Source: Saccoglossus kowalevskii (taxonomy: Eukaryota; Hemichordata; Enteropneusta; Harrimaniidae). From it: DNA of 39,536 nucleotides. Both the position numbers and the translations under genes were made by a program. The stretch lies in NCBI RefSeq assembly GCF_000003605.2, contig NW_003149770.1, positions 274,720-314,255 of the forward strand, in the 5' to 3' direction. The notes under the pieces are model-generated. The model was not told the DNA's origin and did not search any database. It saw nothing but the letters and a program-made list of their open reading frames with translations. Positions 24,147-35,006 of the stretch are shown piece after piece. Position 1 is the first letter of the stretch, and every line of letters begins with the position of its first letter.

Positions 24147-24525
24147 GTTAGTGGTCATTTTTTTTTTTTTTTTTTTTTCACCTATGTCAACTAGATTAAT
24201 GGCCGGCAGCTTGCCTGCACGGGAGTTTGAACAGACTGCATCTTTTCAAACTCCAAGCGTGCATGCATCAACAGATTGTAGCTTGCTTTAACTTATTTGC
24301 AGACTACCTAACTACACGTGCATCACCAGGTTGTAATTTGTCTATTAAAATGCACACATACATCAACAGGTTGCAATTTGCCTATCTGAAGACTTACAAC
24401 TTGAAACAACTGACTGCAGCATGTTAGCATATTGTACATGAGTTTAAAAAAAAAAAAATCAAATAATTTAGCTATTACTTGTGTTTGTAATTAAGATTTT
24501 AAACTATTATTAATTTATTTGTAAG

Positions 24526-24593
24526 GAATGGCCAGTGAAAGGAGGAGAATGGGGAACGGGAGGTAATAGCTATCCTGAAATTATTATAACCGG
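24526..24593 (+). CDS. STXBP5: Tomosyn exon 10 (EWPVKGGEWG...EIIITG)
   Basis: 68 nt, phase 0 in, two bases out. It encodes EWPVKGGEWGTGGNSYPEII then IT and the start of Gly. The EWP(V/I)xGG and YPEIIITGHADG motifs are nearly invariant in tomosyns. Acceptor is the weak-looking atttatttgtaag; no better AG keeps the frame. Donor gg|gtaagt. Confidence 0.92.
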
Positions 24594-24956
24594 GTAAGTC
24601 AAGCAAATATTGTATGCATTATTAAACCAAAAACATAACAGAAAACTGATGACTGATGATTCTGATTTCAGCCTCAACATCTGAAGCTGACATGGAATAT
24701 GATGTAACAGTGACGTCTATTGACACCCTCCACGATTACTTCATTAATTGTCTTTTGTGGTGAGATACTGGTATTCTCCCTTTTAACCTCAAACATGTAA
24801 CTCATAAAGAAACGCCTGTTAGCAAACTAGAGACAGTATCACATGTCAGATTGTTCTGGCTTTAATTGCGTTGTCCCTTGTACTTTAATTACATTATAAT
24901 TATAGATGCAAAACTTTGTGAATCTTCATCAGAGGTAAACCAAGTCACAAACATGA

Positions 24957-25167
24957 TACTGTGAAATACTTTATTTTAGCTGGAATTAATTTTTACTGGA
25001 AAGACTTTTCGGGTGTTTTGTATGAATTTATTTTCACTGATTCCTGACGAGTTGAATTTTAATTATAGGAAAAAAAGTATATTCACTGGATTTTATTTTC
25101 ACTGAATCATCCCTTCAGCGAAAATAGCGAAAATTAATTCCAAGCGAAAATAAAGCAATTTACAGTA
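24957..25167. mobile_element. TACTGT-ended MITE, copy 2
   Basis: About 211 bp. Left end tactgtgaaatactttattt, right end the reverse complement of tactgtaaattgctttattt; inner arms extend to about 40 bp (gctggaattaatttt and aaattaattccaagc). It is longer than copy 1 by a partly duplicated centre (tttattttcactga appears twice). Confidence 0.85.
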
Positions 25168-25455
25168 TATAAGTTAGCGTATTCGCAATGTATCGTGGGA
25201 GGTGTGAATTTGTTTCCTCAGCACACTGCTCACTCAATAGTATACACACAGTATTATATTTGAAAGAATGGTGTAATATTGGATGGGGATGATAACAACT
25301 GTCATTTTCATTGGATTGTTACATTTTCCTTGTGTTTCAGGAGCTGGAGTTCCAGATCTGTAATCAAACTATTTTACACATGTTAATCTGATGAGCAAAT
25401 AAATAATTCAAATCATTTAAAAACTTCTGACCTCCATTCTGTATTCTTTCACCAG

Positions 25456-25496
25456 ACATGCTGATGGTTCTTTGAAATTCTGGGATGCATCTGCAG
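25456..25496 (+). CDS. STXBP5: Tomosyn exon 11, micro-sized (HADGSLKFWDAS)
   Basis: Only 41 nt. It encodes the WD40 strand HADGSLKFWDASA with split codons on both sides (Gly before, Val after). The WD dipeptide and G-H...W-D spacing are canonical. Acceptor ttctttcaccag, donor cag|gtatgt. A copy of the TACTGT MITE sits in the intron just before it. Confidence 0.93.
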
Positions 25497-25956
25497 GTAT
25501 GTAACATTCCTAAACAAATTATGTTAATTGAGACAGTTTAATATTTCATTTTGATGCTTTACAAGAAGAGTGTCTCAATGAGTGTTGTTGAGATTGTTAT
25601 AGCGCCCTCTGTGTCATTTTTGAGAGGACAATTTCTTTTTTTCTTTCGTTTTTTAGGGGGTAGGGGTAAATTATGCATGTCACACTGTTCTGTTTCATAC
25701 AGTGTGATCAATATTACACTCGTGATCAGTTTTGTTTTATGTTCAGCTCTAAGAGATTACACATGATTTGTCAATCTTTGTTTTTTTGTTCTTGAATGAT
25801 CTCTGATGGCTTCAAAATTAATCTTAAATCCATAACCATTGGTAATGTTTTGTTGTTAATATTAATCTGGATACGCATATTAACTTTGCTCAACTAGTTT
25901 TCACCACACTTCTTACCATCTCTCAATCTCAATTTGTGTTATCATTATATTTTTAG

Positions 25957-26159
25957 TGACGCTACAAGTCTTGTACAAACTGAAGACTGCCAAAGTTTTT
26001 GAGAAGAAGGGGAAGAGTGTAGATGGGGAAGAAGACCCATATGCAATTCAAATAATAAATATGTGTTTAGATAGTAGACTATTTTGTGTTGCTGGTGCTA
26101 GTGGACATGTAATTTTATTCAGATATAGTAAACAAGAAGCACAACTTGAACAACTAACT
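25957..26159 (+). CDS. STXBP5: Tomosyn exon 12 (TLQVLYKLKTAKVFEK)
   Basis: 203 nt, two bases in, phase 0 out. It encodes TLQVLYKLKTAKVFEKKGKS, VDGEEDPYAIQIINMCLDSR, LFCVAGASGHVILFRYSKQE and AQLEQLT. This is the end of the first-propeller core. The variable charged loop after VFEK is shorter than I recall in the vertebrate paralogues. Acceptor atatttttag, donor act|gtgagt. Confidence 0.95.
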
Positions 26160-27533
26160 GTGAGTATCTTGTACACTCTTCTATTTCTTGCATTAATATT
26201 AGATTGTATCGCTGGCAGTTTTTAATTCAGGACGTGTCTGGATTCACTCATAAAGTAATCCATTAAACCAAGGCTATGGGTTTTTAAAAGATGGCTTCCA
26301 GATTCAGTATGCAAATCCGCACTGCTTGGAGTGTTTCTCAAATTGATATTTTTTGACAAACCAAATTATTTTTCTGTTCATTCAATAATGAATATATTGC
26401 ATAGAATACTATTTTGATGTTGGTTTTTTAGTTGCGCAAGATTGAAATATAATTCTTCATTTAAAAAAATATATAATAATAAAAATTGCTGTCAATCTTT
26501 GGTTTATGTGAATCAAAGTGTTTATTGAAACTGTCAGTGACAATAAATATGTATTTCAAGCCAGGAAATGGTGTACTTAATGTTAGCACACAGGATTCAC
26601 ACCTGCAGTAACATTTCTATACATACGGTAGTAAAGAATAGGCCAGCCATTCAAATTACATTTTCTTACATGCACTGGTGCTATTCCAGGGATTTTGCAG
26701 AGCCTTATTTTATCAACCAAAATCTTAAATTTATTCTATGATTATCTAGGGAAAACGTGAAAACCACTTATGAATATCTCAAACTTCTTTCTCAAGATAT
26801 GAGACAATTGACAGAAAAGGATGTTTACTTGTTTATTTCATGTTTAAAAAAAAATGTTTTAACATGTTTATTATTATTTCTTAATTGTTTGTTTGTTTGT
26901 TCATTTATTTGTTATTCGTTTGTTGATGCAATTAATTTTGAAAGGTGAAACGTAGAAATGAGAGAAAAGAAGGGATAACAGTAAGAAACAAATTTCCTTT
27001 GCATGAAACAGTGCAAGATTTATTGTAGACTTAGATTTATAATTTATTTAATTTAATACTATTTAATTTAATACATTGTACCCTCATAATTTGTATAATG
27101 ATACACAAAAAATAACTACACTATACTCTTAAATGGGATTGTTTCACTATCTGATGAAAAAAACATTATGGGCGATATAATCATTCAAGTTCGCTTTTGT
27201 GTGAATTAATGTTTCTTACAATCATATGAATTAATGTTTCCTAGAATCTCCATATAATGTACCTTCCTTAGTGTATACATGAAATTAAACATTAATTTTT
27301 GGTAGTCGGCAACTAAACATGGTTGATTGGCTTAAAGCGCCACAGATGTTGCACCGTGTCATGTCAGAGCACACTATGGCGTCTGCGTTTTTTAATTATT
27401 TAATAATCGGGAGGGGTCTATAAATCTATAACATCGGTCCATCAAATACTTGAATGTGAATTATCTAGTGGTGATTCATAAATTTTAACAGCATAATTAC
27501 ATCAATTTTGTCTTTCTCCATTTTCGTTTCTAG
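26160..27533. other. Intron 12, nothing recognised
   Basis: AT-rich; the frame at 26757-26948 does not resemble tomosyn. Exons 12 and 13 join cleanly in phase 0 without it. Confidence 0.65.
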
Positions 27534-27826
27534 TCCATTGAGATTTCTATTGTGTACGAAGCAGAAGAACTGGAATCTCCCGACTGTGAATTGCCACCTA
27601 CTCCAATTGGACGGAATGCTAGTACTAGTAGCTCCAGTACTGCTCCACATATGAGCAGTAGCTCTGGAGAAGGAGTCAAAGATAATGTTACAAATATTAA
27701 AGTGAGATCAGGGGGAGTTAAGTTTCCTCCCGGCTACCAACCTGATGTCATCTGTCAGTTTGTATGGATGGATGGGGAGCCGCCGCCGACTGTCACCTCA
27801 CTTGAGTGCAATTCAGCGTATGGTCT
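27534..27826 (+). CDS. STXBP5: Tomosyn exon 13, largest exon, Ser-rich loop plus blade
   Basis: 293 nt, phase 0 in, two bases out. It begins SIEISIVYEAEELESPDCEL, then a low-complexity loop with PPTPIG, STSSSSTAPHMSSSSGEG, and a conserved part PGYQPDVICQFVWMDGEPPP and TVTSLECNSAYGL. The vertebrate protein has the same arrangement: a Pro/Ser loop, then PGYQ(A/T)(D/E)LVIQLVWVDGEPPQQITSL. Acceptor cgtttctag, donor ct|gtaagt. The Ser-rich loop could be a phosphorylation region, but that is inference. Confidence 0.95.
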
Positions 27827-28370
27827 GTAAGTCAATTTTGTAGCTCATTTATTTTGTGTTCTTTCTGTGATATGACATACATATAAAAGATGATAGCATG
27901 CAAATAAATAGTCATAAAATTTGTGATAGACCAATACAATTTGGTACCCAAGTGTGTATAGTGAATTAACTTTATTCCACAATTGTACTATATTGACGAC
28001 ACTCGTGTGCTTATTGCAATTTTGTTTATTAGCCAAGTAAGCATTTTTTGTCTGAAAAATTATTCTCTGGAAATATCTATGAATTAAGCTAAAGTAAAAT
28101 ATGTTTGCTAAATGGATAACAAGTTTTTCCTATCAAAAACGCAGACGTTAACAAATCATTTCTTAAATGTAATTTATGAGCCATTTTAAAAATAAAACCG
28201 TAAATAAAACAATGAACATTTCTTACATCAACTGTTCTTGAAATATCTAAACTCAAACATTTTGAGTTTACCAGATGTCAAATTTTATTACAGAAGAAGT
28301 CTTAGTGTACTAAATACTGTGTATTTTATTTATTTATGAGTTATCAATACATTATTGTTTTTCTTATTAG

Positions 28371-28599
28371 CATGGCAATTGGTACAGCTAATGGTATAGC
28401 AATAGTGGATTTTATACAAAAAACATGTCTACTCAATATGGGGACACCCGATCTGTATGGATCGGCTGATCCCTACCAGAGAACACCACGCTCGCCAAAG
28501 CGAAATAAACCACAGGGCTTAGGAGATATAGTTGAGCAAGGAATGACAGAACCTGAGAGGTGTCGGTCACCGCCGGGTAATTCAGGTAATTCTGATCAG
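28371..28599 (+). CDS. STXBP5: Tomosyn exon 14, entry to variable linker
   Basis: 229 nt, one base in, phase 0 out. It encodes MAIGTANGIAIVDFIQKTCL, LNMGTPDLYGSADPYQRTPR and SPKRNKPQGLGDIVEQG, ending PERCRSPPGNSGNSDQ. The blade plus PYQRTPRSPK matches the vertebrate DLYQRQPRSPRK stretch, after which the alternatively spliced linker starts. Besides the main donor cag|gtaagt there are two in-exon gtaatt donors at 28577 and 28586, both phase 1, which would let this exon splice in frame straight to later phase-1 exons. Confidence 0.93.
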
Positions 28600-29103
28600 G
28601 TAAGTCATAATATCTACTTTACAAGTGGGAAATGAAGTATTTCTTAATAAATTTTTTTGCATAATAAATATCTAATTTGCATAGTTTTTACCCAAAACTT
28701 TTTTATTGATACTTCAAAAACTGAGTTGATTTTAATGTCATTAATACAAAACTAGTACATTATAGTAAAAAGTCAAAACAGTAAATAAAGATTCATGTAC
28801 TTCGTGATAATCATAAAGTGATATTATATTGTACTATGGCTTGTACAATCTACTCTATTATGCTCAAAGGGTAATTTTTCATTGACTCAATAATTGAAGG
28901 TATTGAACTTTATTACTGTGCACTTGGCTTATGCTTGGCTGCTTCAAGACACAAGATACATGACACTTTTGCTTTCTATTTTCAAATGTGGTCATATGAA
29001 GCCCAAATTTCCAGCCAGCTCACAATATTATTCCCACTATACAGGCTTGTAGTATGTTTGCTTTTATTTGTATCTTATATGTTTTATGTCATATATTTTG
29101 CAG

Positions 29104-29254
29104 CAAAACGGTGTTTGTCTGAGTCCCACTAGTAATAATTCCAAGAAAGAGAAGCGGCCAAATGACGCACAGCTAAAGAGGAGTAAGTCACAAGGAACAC
29201 GAAAGTTACTAAAAAAGGGCGAATCAACTGCATCTGAAGGTGGTAATGGCGAAG
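29104..29254 (+). CDS. STXBP5: Tomosyn exon 15, basic variable-linker exon
   Basis: 151 nt, phase 0 in, one base out. It encodes QNGVCLSPTSNNSKKEKRPN, DAQLKRSKSQGTRKLLKKGE and STASEGGNGE. NG(V/H)C.SPTS matches a vertebrate linker segment, and the Lys/Arg-rich part corresponds to the basic isoform-specific region there. The 3' end was chosen at gaag|gtatcg (29254) because it is in the phase that exon 16 needs. Equally phased donors at 29239 (gtggta) and 29242 (gtaatg) are possible, so the last few residues are uncertain. Without splicing the frame stops at 29293-29295. Confidence 0.82.
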
Positions 29255-31705
29255 GTATCGACGTGGGATGCATGGGTGGATTTATGAGTCAGTAGTTACC
29301 AAATTCACAAATATCTCAATATTGTGTGTTCTAACGCATTATCTGGGCAGCTCTGTCATCACATTTTTCCTTGCATATAACCAAACATACACTTTCTTGG
29401 TAGTGCATGATTGTGTAGAAGACCCGTCTTGAAGTATAAAACATGTACTTTAATAATGCAAGTGTCATTCATTACGTTAACTGTGACATTACTGTCATAC
29501 ATCCCCCCCAAATTGAAGACACAGACTTGCATGTTTTTTTATAATAATGAAGGAATTTTTTGATTACTTAATTAAAATTACCACCAATTATATAAACTTA
29601 AATAAAATTTAAAATCAATTCCATGAATTTGCATGAAATTTTTTTGGATTTTAATTCTTATGTAAAGAATAAATGTTTATATAAAGAATAAACTTTTTAT
29701 TATTTTCTCAATTTATTTTTAATACAATTATTTCAATAAATGCATTAATTTCTATATATATTTCACAAAATAGGTTGCCCATTTTTTCCAATAAATGTTG
29801 ATTAATACCTGCAGGCAATGACAATTGCACTGCAGAATACTAGAAAAAATAAATAAATAAATAAAGCAAATGGTTGAATGAAAAAAAAACATCAAAATTT
29901 GCCAGACGGGACTATGTAGGGATGTGTTGATCTTCTTTGAGAGACTTATCTAGTTTTTCTACCCTTTAGGGAAAAATGACTCGGATAAAAAAACAAAAAA
30001 ACAAATACAGTTGTATGTTGTAATCTAACTGATATTTTCACTATTTCAATTGACTACCGGTATTTCAACCAATTATTTAGAAATATTAACTGTTACAGTT
30101 CGACTGATTGTAAGCTGATACTTTTATGTTCGATGGTATAATTATTCACAAAGTACAGGAAATATGCCCTAAAATGTTCTAATTTCACTGATTTTTCAGC
30201 ACATTCAAATGTTGACAATTATTTCTTATTCAAATGTTTACCTTTCTTTTTATGCCTGGAACATTTTCAATAATTGTAGCTTAATTATACCAACAAACAT
30301 GTAAGATCATCTCAAAATCCCTATAAACCTGGAAGTATGAACATACTGCTATAATCTATGAGCCATCAGTAGATATTTACAACAGATACATTTAAACTTG
30401 AACACCATACTAGAGACTAATTGAGACTAAGACTAAATGAGCATAAATCATTGTATTTTAGATCAGTCTTTGTGAAACTTTGTTCTCATTACCACATTTT
30501 TACATCAAATCCTGAATTTGTTTGCAGAGGAAAATTTAAGAATTTACAAATTTAAAGGTCCACATTATTGTTAGTATTAAAGACAATCAACAGAAGTATG
30601 CCTTAAACAATGGGATTAAAAGTCACTTTCAGGGGTGGGGTGGTGTGGGGGGGGGTAGGGTTTCCATGAAAGCTTTGATTGTCTCTATTTGTATTGCAAG
30701 CAACAACTTGGCACAATAAACCAATCCAGCTGCTTTATTTATGTATTTAAAATGTGATTGCTCGCTATGCGAGTAGAGTTGCCCAGATATGCAAGTGGAA
30801 ACTATTTCAAGTGTATGATGCACTATCACTTTATGCACTTTTGACATGTCTTCTCATTGTTGCTTTTGTATAATTTTGGAATTGTTAACTGTTTATATTA
30901 ATTGACCATATATCATTCTATATGTGTCTTTGATGTACGGTAGCCACTGACTTGCTTATGGCTTACTTTTATGGTTTTATTATTATTATTTTCCTCCCTG
31001 GTGTTTTTTTTGCTGTATTTGTTTGGTGGGCTGTTGTAACCTTCGCTATTGCTTATTATTAACTAAAAAGCATGATTATAATCTTATGAAAAGTAACTCT
31101 ACAATAAGTCATGAGGTTTTTATTATCAGAAAAAAACTTCTTACACAGTAGGACATGTGAACAAATTACATATTCATGCAACTGTGTTGAAAAAATATTG
31201 CAAATATTGTGTTCTTAAGTTGATGTTCATTATCATGTATATATATATATAATATCAAAATGAGTTGATAAACAGCCATTGATCTTGGAAAGCTTTTTAG
31301 ATCTGATAAAAAAGAAAGATTTATGTACATCAACTTAATATGAACCCTTGCACTGTGTTTCACATGTCATGTGTTAGCATGTTATATATTAAAGACCAGA
31401 CATGTGTACATAATTACCTACATTTGATTATTCATTGCATTTTAATATACACATGGTAGTTATCAGACTGGGCGAGATTGATGCTGGAACTGATGATGCA
31501 TGTATTAGCCCAAAACTTTGTTATGCGCTACACTATACTCCAGTGTGACTGCTTCCATTCCAAAAAATAGTTAAATTTGTGTAATATTTGTACTGCAAAA
31601 CTCCATCAGAAATGCGTGTTACAAACACCTGAATTGGGTGACCATATTTGGAATATGGCAGCTACAGGTTCACATGTTTTCTGTATTTCATTTTTCAATT
31701 TACAG
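29255..31705. other. Intron 15, first part
   Basis: No firm exon. Holds an AAAT microsatellite at about 29846-29866 and a G-rich run at 30632-30660 (see separate entry). Direct reading from exon 15 stops at 29293. Confidence 0.6.
30632..30660 (+). other. G-rich run with quadruplex potential
   Basis: GGGG, GGGG, nine G and GGG tracts within 29 nt, separated by T, TGGTGT and TA. Fits the usual four-tract quadruplex pattern on the sense strand. Confidence 0.7.
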
Positions 31706-31754
31706 GACATAATAGCTCATATCAGCAATGTCTCCATTGAAAGATTGAAGCAAG
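31706..31754 (+). CDS. Candidate alternative linker exon (49 nt), unproven
   Basis: A good acceptor (catttttcaatttacag) is followed by an open frame DIIAHISNVSIERLKQ and a weak donor caag|gtgcat. If real it goes from phase 0 to phase 1, exactly like exon 15, and so could replace it. There is weak resemblance to the DIAKMSRKLSLP segment of the vertebrate linker. The frame stays open past the donor until 31805-31807, so a terminal exon is another reading. A chance ORF is quite possible. Confidence 0.22.
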
Positions 31755-32240
31755 GTGCATTGTTACAGGGAAATCAGCTGCCTGATCAATTTAACCATTC
31801 AAGTTGAAACCACTGTAATAAATGCACCGTCCCATTACAAATCACAAACATATGTTTGACACATAATTCAACCAGTAAAGTGGACTCATTAATTTTGTGA
31901 AAATGTGTGAATGATAAGGGAAACATGCTGAAGTCTAGTGTAGCATCAGCGATGACACATAACACAAGTCTTGGGTATATATAGGGTATGGGTATTTGCC
32001 AAACTATAATATAGAAAACAAATTAGGATATTCTCGGTAGAATTTAATTGATAGATAGATTCATGACATCTTCACTTCATGTTTGTATACTAGTTAATTT
32101 AATACATTCATGATAACATTGTACTTGTATTATTTGTACCTATACTCACAGTGATAAGCTTCATGCATTTATTGTGTTATGTATCATATGTGCGTGTATG
32201 TATTGTGTGTGCATATCATATGTTTGTTTATGTACTAGTA

Positions 32241-32244
<4 letters not shown>

Positions 32245-32272
<28 letters not shown>
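32245..32272. repeat. TG dinucleotide microsatellite
   Basis: About fourteen uninterrupted tg units, followed by tgcatctc. Confidence 0.95.
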
Positions 32273-32274
<2 letters not shown>

Positions 32275-32614
32275 TCTCTTTGTTTATTCATTTGTTTATA
32301 TATTAATAAACTAACAGAAATATGTTTCATTCTTTCTGCTGTAAGCCTTCCTACATTGCTTACTTTTTTGAATATATGGTTTTTTCCCCAACCCAACCCC
32401 TACTCCATTGATCTTGATGATGAAACCATATTTTGCACTTTCTTCTCAATAATAGATGTGATCTTGTTGCATTGATGTTTTTTTTTTGTTGGTTTTTGAT
32501 TTTTTTTGTGCGTGTGTGATTGTTTAGCGTTATTTATTTGGCTGTAGTTGTCATGGTGAACTTGTTCTCTAGTCTATCCTATATTGACATTCTTTTTGTT
32601 TACTCGTCACCAAG

Positions 32615-32656
32615 ACACAGACGGAGCGAGTAGATGCTCATCTCTTTTAACACCTG
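32615..32656 (+). CDS. Candidate 42-nt cassette exon in the variable linker
   Basis: A pyrimidine-rich acceptor (tctttttgtttactcgtcaccaag, quoted in part) precedes 42 nt, a multiple of three, ending at donor cctg|gtaaat. In the phase set by exon 15 it reads TDGASRCSSLLTP with no stop, whereas another frame stops at once. Entering and leaving in phase 1 it could be included or skipped without shifting the frame, the usual shape of a cassette exon. It lies in the part of tomosyn known in vertebrates for alternative exon use. No transcript evidence is available here. Confidence 0.35.
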
Positions 32657-33159
32657 GTAAATAGACATTATATGCCCATGTAAAAATTTCCTTTTTCTAA
32701 TCAATTTTTTTCTATACTTTGCACCCTTTCTCCATACTCTTTCTCTCTTACTATGTGTCAGGTTTAGCCGTTATTCATTGATGGCTGTTTTCCTATATTA
32801 TTTCACTAATAAAATATGTATGTGTATACATGTATATTTCTGATATTGGGAAAACTGTTCGAAAAGAACAGCCAATGTTGCTTGTAACTGCACTCAAAGT
32901 CACACACAAACAGCATGTTATGTTATGTTTCTTCATAAGTTTCACCCTTGCTCGTTTCATGTTATGCCCGCATTTGGGTACACTTTATTATACACTCTTG
33001 GCAGTTTCATCTTGCTAGGGTTCAATTTCAACTTTCACAAATTCTATACTACATTTCAGCATTTTTCAAACTATTTTACACTTTCACTTTCGTATAAATT
33101 CTCTGCGTACTTGAAAATGCCAGTCAGCAGATTTGTTTGACGTTTGTTTCCATCCTTAG

Positions 33160-33276
33160 ACCGAGGAGAAGGATCATTTACCAGGTCGCGGAGTTCAAGT
33201 ATGTCTAGTCTTGAGAGGGAAAGCAAGGAAGCTATTAATTGCTTGGCATTTGCTGAGTCATACACAACCAAAACAG
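33160..33276 (+). CDS. STXBP5: Tomosyn exon 16 (TRSRSSSMSSLERESKEAI)
   Basis: 117 nt, two bases in, one base out. It encodes RGEGSFTRSRSSSMSSLERE then SKEAINCLAFAESYTTKT. The SRSRSSS(V/I)(T/S)S(I/L)(D/E)(K/R)(D/E)S(K/R)EAI block is strongly conserved and marks the end of the variable linker. RSRSSS fits the basophilic kinase pattern R-x-R-x-x-S; vertebrate tomosyn is regulated by PKA/Akt-type phosphorylation in its linker, so a site here is plausible but not shown. Acceptor catccttag, donor cag|gtaatt. Confidence 0.94.
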
Positions 33277-33408
33277 GTAATTCAATAGCTATTGAGGTTT
33301 TGGGTTTTATAACTTCATCTGTATGTAGGTTTATTTTAGATCACAGTGGTTAGATATTTTAGCGTTAAACATGCACTGTTGTAAGAAATGGGTATGTGCA
33401 CTGTACTA

Positions 33409-34100
33409 TGAGGTTATTATAAAGATACCAAAAATTATGCACGAAAACAGTACAGCGGAAGTATCGACCAACATGGCGGCATACTGTCTGAGTGCATACT
33501 TTTGCGGTATCCTCGTAATAACCTTATTACTATACATCTTTTCGTCCCAATGATACATCATGGGAATGCCGAAATCCAAAAAGTTTATAATAGAATGAGT
33601 GAACTTCTTTGTGTGGAGTCCAGTCAAATCCTGTTGGCACCCTTGTTTTTAGCTCCGCTGTCGACTTTGTCTAGCGGAGCTTATCATATGAGTGATTGTC
33701 CTCCGTCATCCGTCGTCGTCCGTGTCAATGTTTTACTTTTTTGACTTCTTCTTGAAAACTACATGCCTGAATGCTTTGATACTTGGTGTATATGTACCTT
33801 GGGTGGACCTCTCTCAGATTTGTTCATTTTGTAATGATATTTTCAATTCTCTAATTTTGGTGAATATTTTTGTCATTTTTGGTAGAAAGTGATATTTTCG
33901 GCTTCTTGTTAAAAACTGTAAGTCCGATTGCTTTGATACTATACATATTGTTCATTTTCTAATGATGTCTTCAGTTCTTTAATTGAAATGTGCATTGCTA
34001 ACAGCGGAGCTATCTCAGCCGATAGGCTGCTTGTTATTATTAGAGGACGCTTACTCGCGAAATCATTCCATTTATGGAATTCGCAAAATTACTAATAATT
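33409..34100 (+). repeat. Family A fold-back repeat, copy 3, split by family C
   Basis: Left part 33409-33647 includes an inverted pair: aggttattataaagatacc near 33411 and ggtatcctcgtaataacct near 33507, enclosing about 75 bp. The right part 34036-34100 carries attattagaggacgcttac and the facing ggaattcgcaaaattactaa. The two parts are contiguous in copies 1 and 2, so the family C element between them is a later insertion. Confidence 0.85.
33648..34035 (+). mobile_element. Family C hairpin-headed element, copy 2 (nested)
   Basis: Begins tttagctccgctgtcgactt with its 5' hairpin and ends ataggctgcttgtt. It has two ~160-bp subunits where copy 1 has three. It interrupts family A copy 3; compared with the uninterrupted copies no clear target-site duplication is visible. 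Confidence 0.85.
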
Positions 34101-34279
34101 AAAAAATAATATGCTTTATACATATTTTATACTATGCACTGCTATATATGCAGTCTATTCAAATGCAATAAGCAAAATGTTGCACTGTACTGTAAATGTT
34201 CGTCATCATATGAGCCCTCCCTCTGCATTTGCACAGTTCATCAATCTCCTGACATGTTTTGTTTATTCTTGCCATCTAG

Positions 34280-34402
34280 ATCTGATAACAGTACCTTGCC
34301 TATGGGTAGGTACCAGCCTTGGTTCTGTGCTTGTTATTGTAATTACATTGCCATCATCTTGTGAACAAAGGCCAAGCGAACCAGTTATTGTCTCGCCCAG
34401 TG
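34280..34402 (+). CDS. STXBP5: Tomosyn exon 17 (PCLWVGTSLGSVLVI)
   Basis: 123 nt, codons split at both ends. It encodes LITVPCLWVGTSLGSVLVIV, ITLPSSCEQRPSEPVIVSPS. It matches PCLWVGT(T/S)LG.VL(V/I)I and PVIVSPSGT in the family, a second-propeller blade. Acceptor cttgccatctag, donor agtg|gtaagt. Confidence 0.95.
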
Positions 34403-34877
34403 GTAAGTAAAATATAGTAGCAACCTCTAATCTCACAAACTGAATTTCGCGAAAGATTCTGTATTCCATGTTTTGGATGACTGTGCTGTAATCTTCCCAT
34501 TATAATCTCATTATTGCACTTTACTGTCTGGGTAACAACTGCACCTAGAGCATTAAACGACAGTAAGAACAAAAGTAATATACTCCAGTGCTTATTGTAA
34601 TAAATATTGAATTTGTGTAGATTTTTTTACTCTAAGTTGTTGTAAATTTTTGTGCTGTTAGTGATTGATATGTTGCAGCTAAAATGAATTGTCGCATCTG
34701 TAGTTACCAAAATTACAGGCACATTACAAAGATTTAAACATTTGGCAATGCCTTGCCACTATAAGCAAAGGTACTGCAAACTATTTAATATGCTTTGTTG
34801 GCTTGATTGAACCTGTAACTATATATCCACTGTATTCACTTCTTATACACTTGTGATGGTAATTTTTTTTTTGTCAG

Positions 34878-35006
34878 GTACTGTACTTCGATTGAAGGGT
34901 GCTATATTATGTATGTCTTTCTTGGATTTTACTGGTAATGTGTTACCGCTTCAGAGTGAACCTTGGAGGGAAATGAACCCCAAAGAAACTCCCAAGGAAA
35001 AAACAA
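34878..35006 (+). CDS. STXBP5: Tomosyn exon 18 (TVLRLKGAILCMSFLD)
   Basis: 129 nt. It encodes TVLRLKGAILCMSFLDFTGN, VLPLQSEPWREMNPKETPKE then KT. It matches vertebrate T(I/F)L.LKGA(I/V)L and the EPWR tail of that blade, followed by a charged loop. Acceptor ttttttttgtcag, donor aca a|gtaagt. Confidence 0.94.

Noticed and set aside
26757..26948. Frame after an AG at about 26749 between exons 12 and 13
   Set aside because: Exons 12 and 13 already join in phase 0 with conserved sequence; the peptide is unlike tomosyn and rich in F/L/C typical of chance frames.
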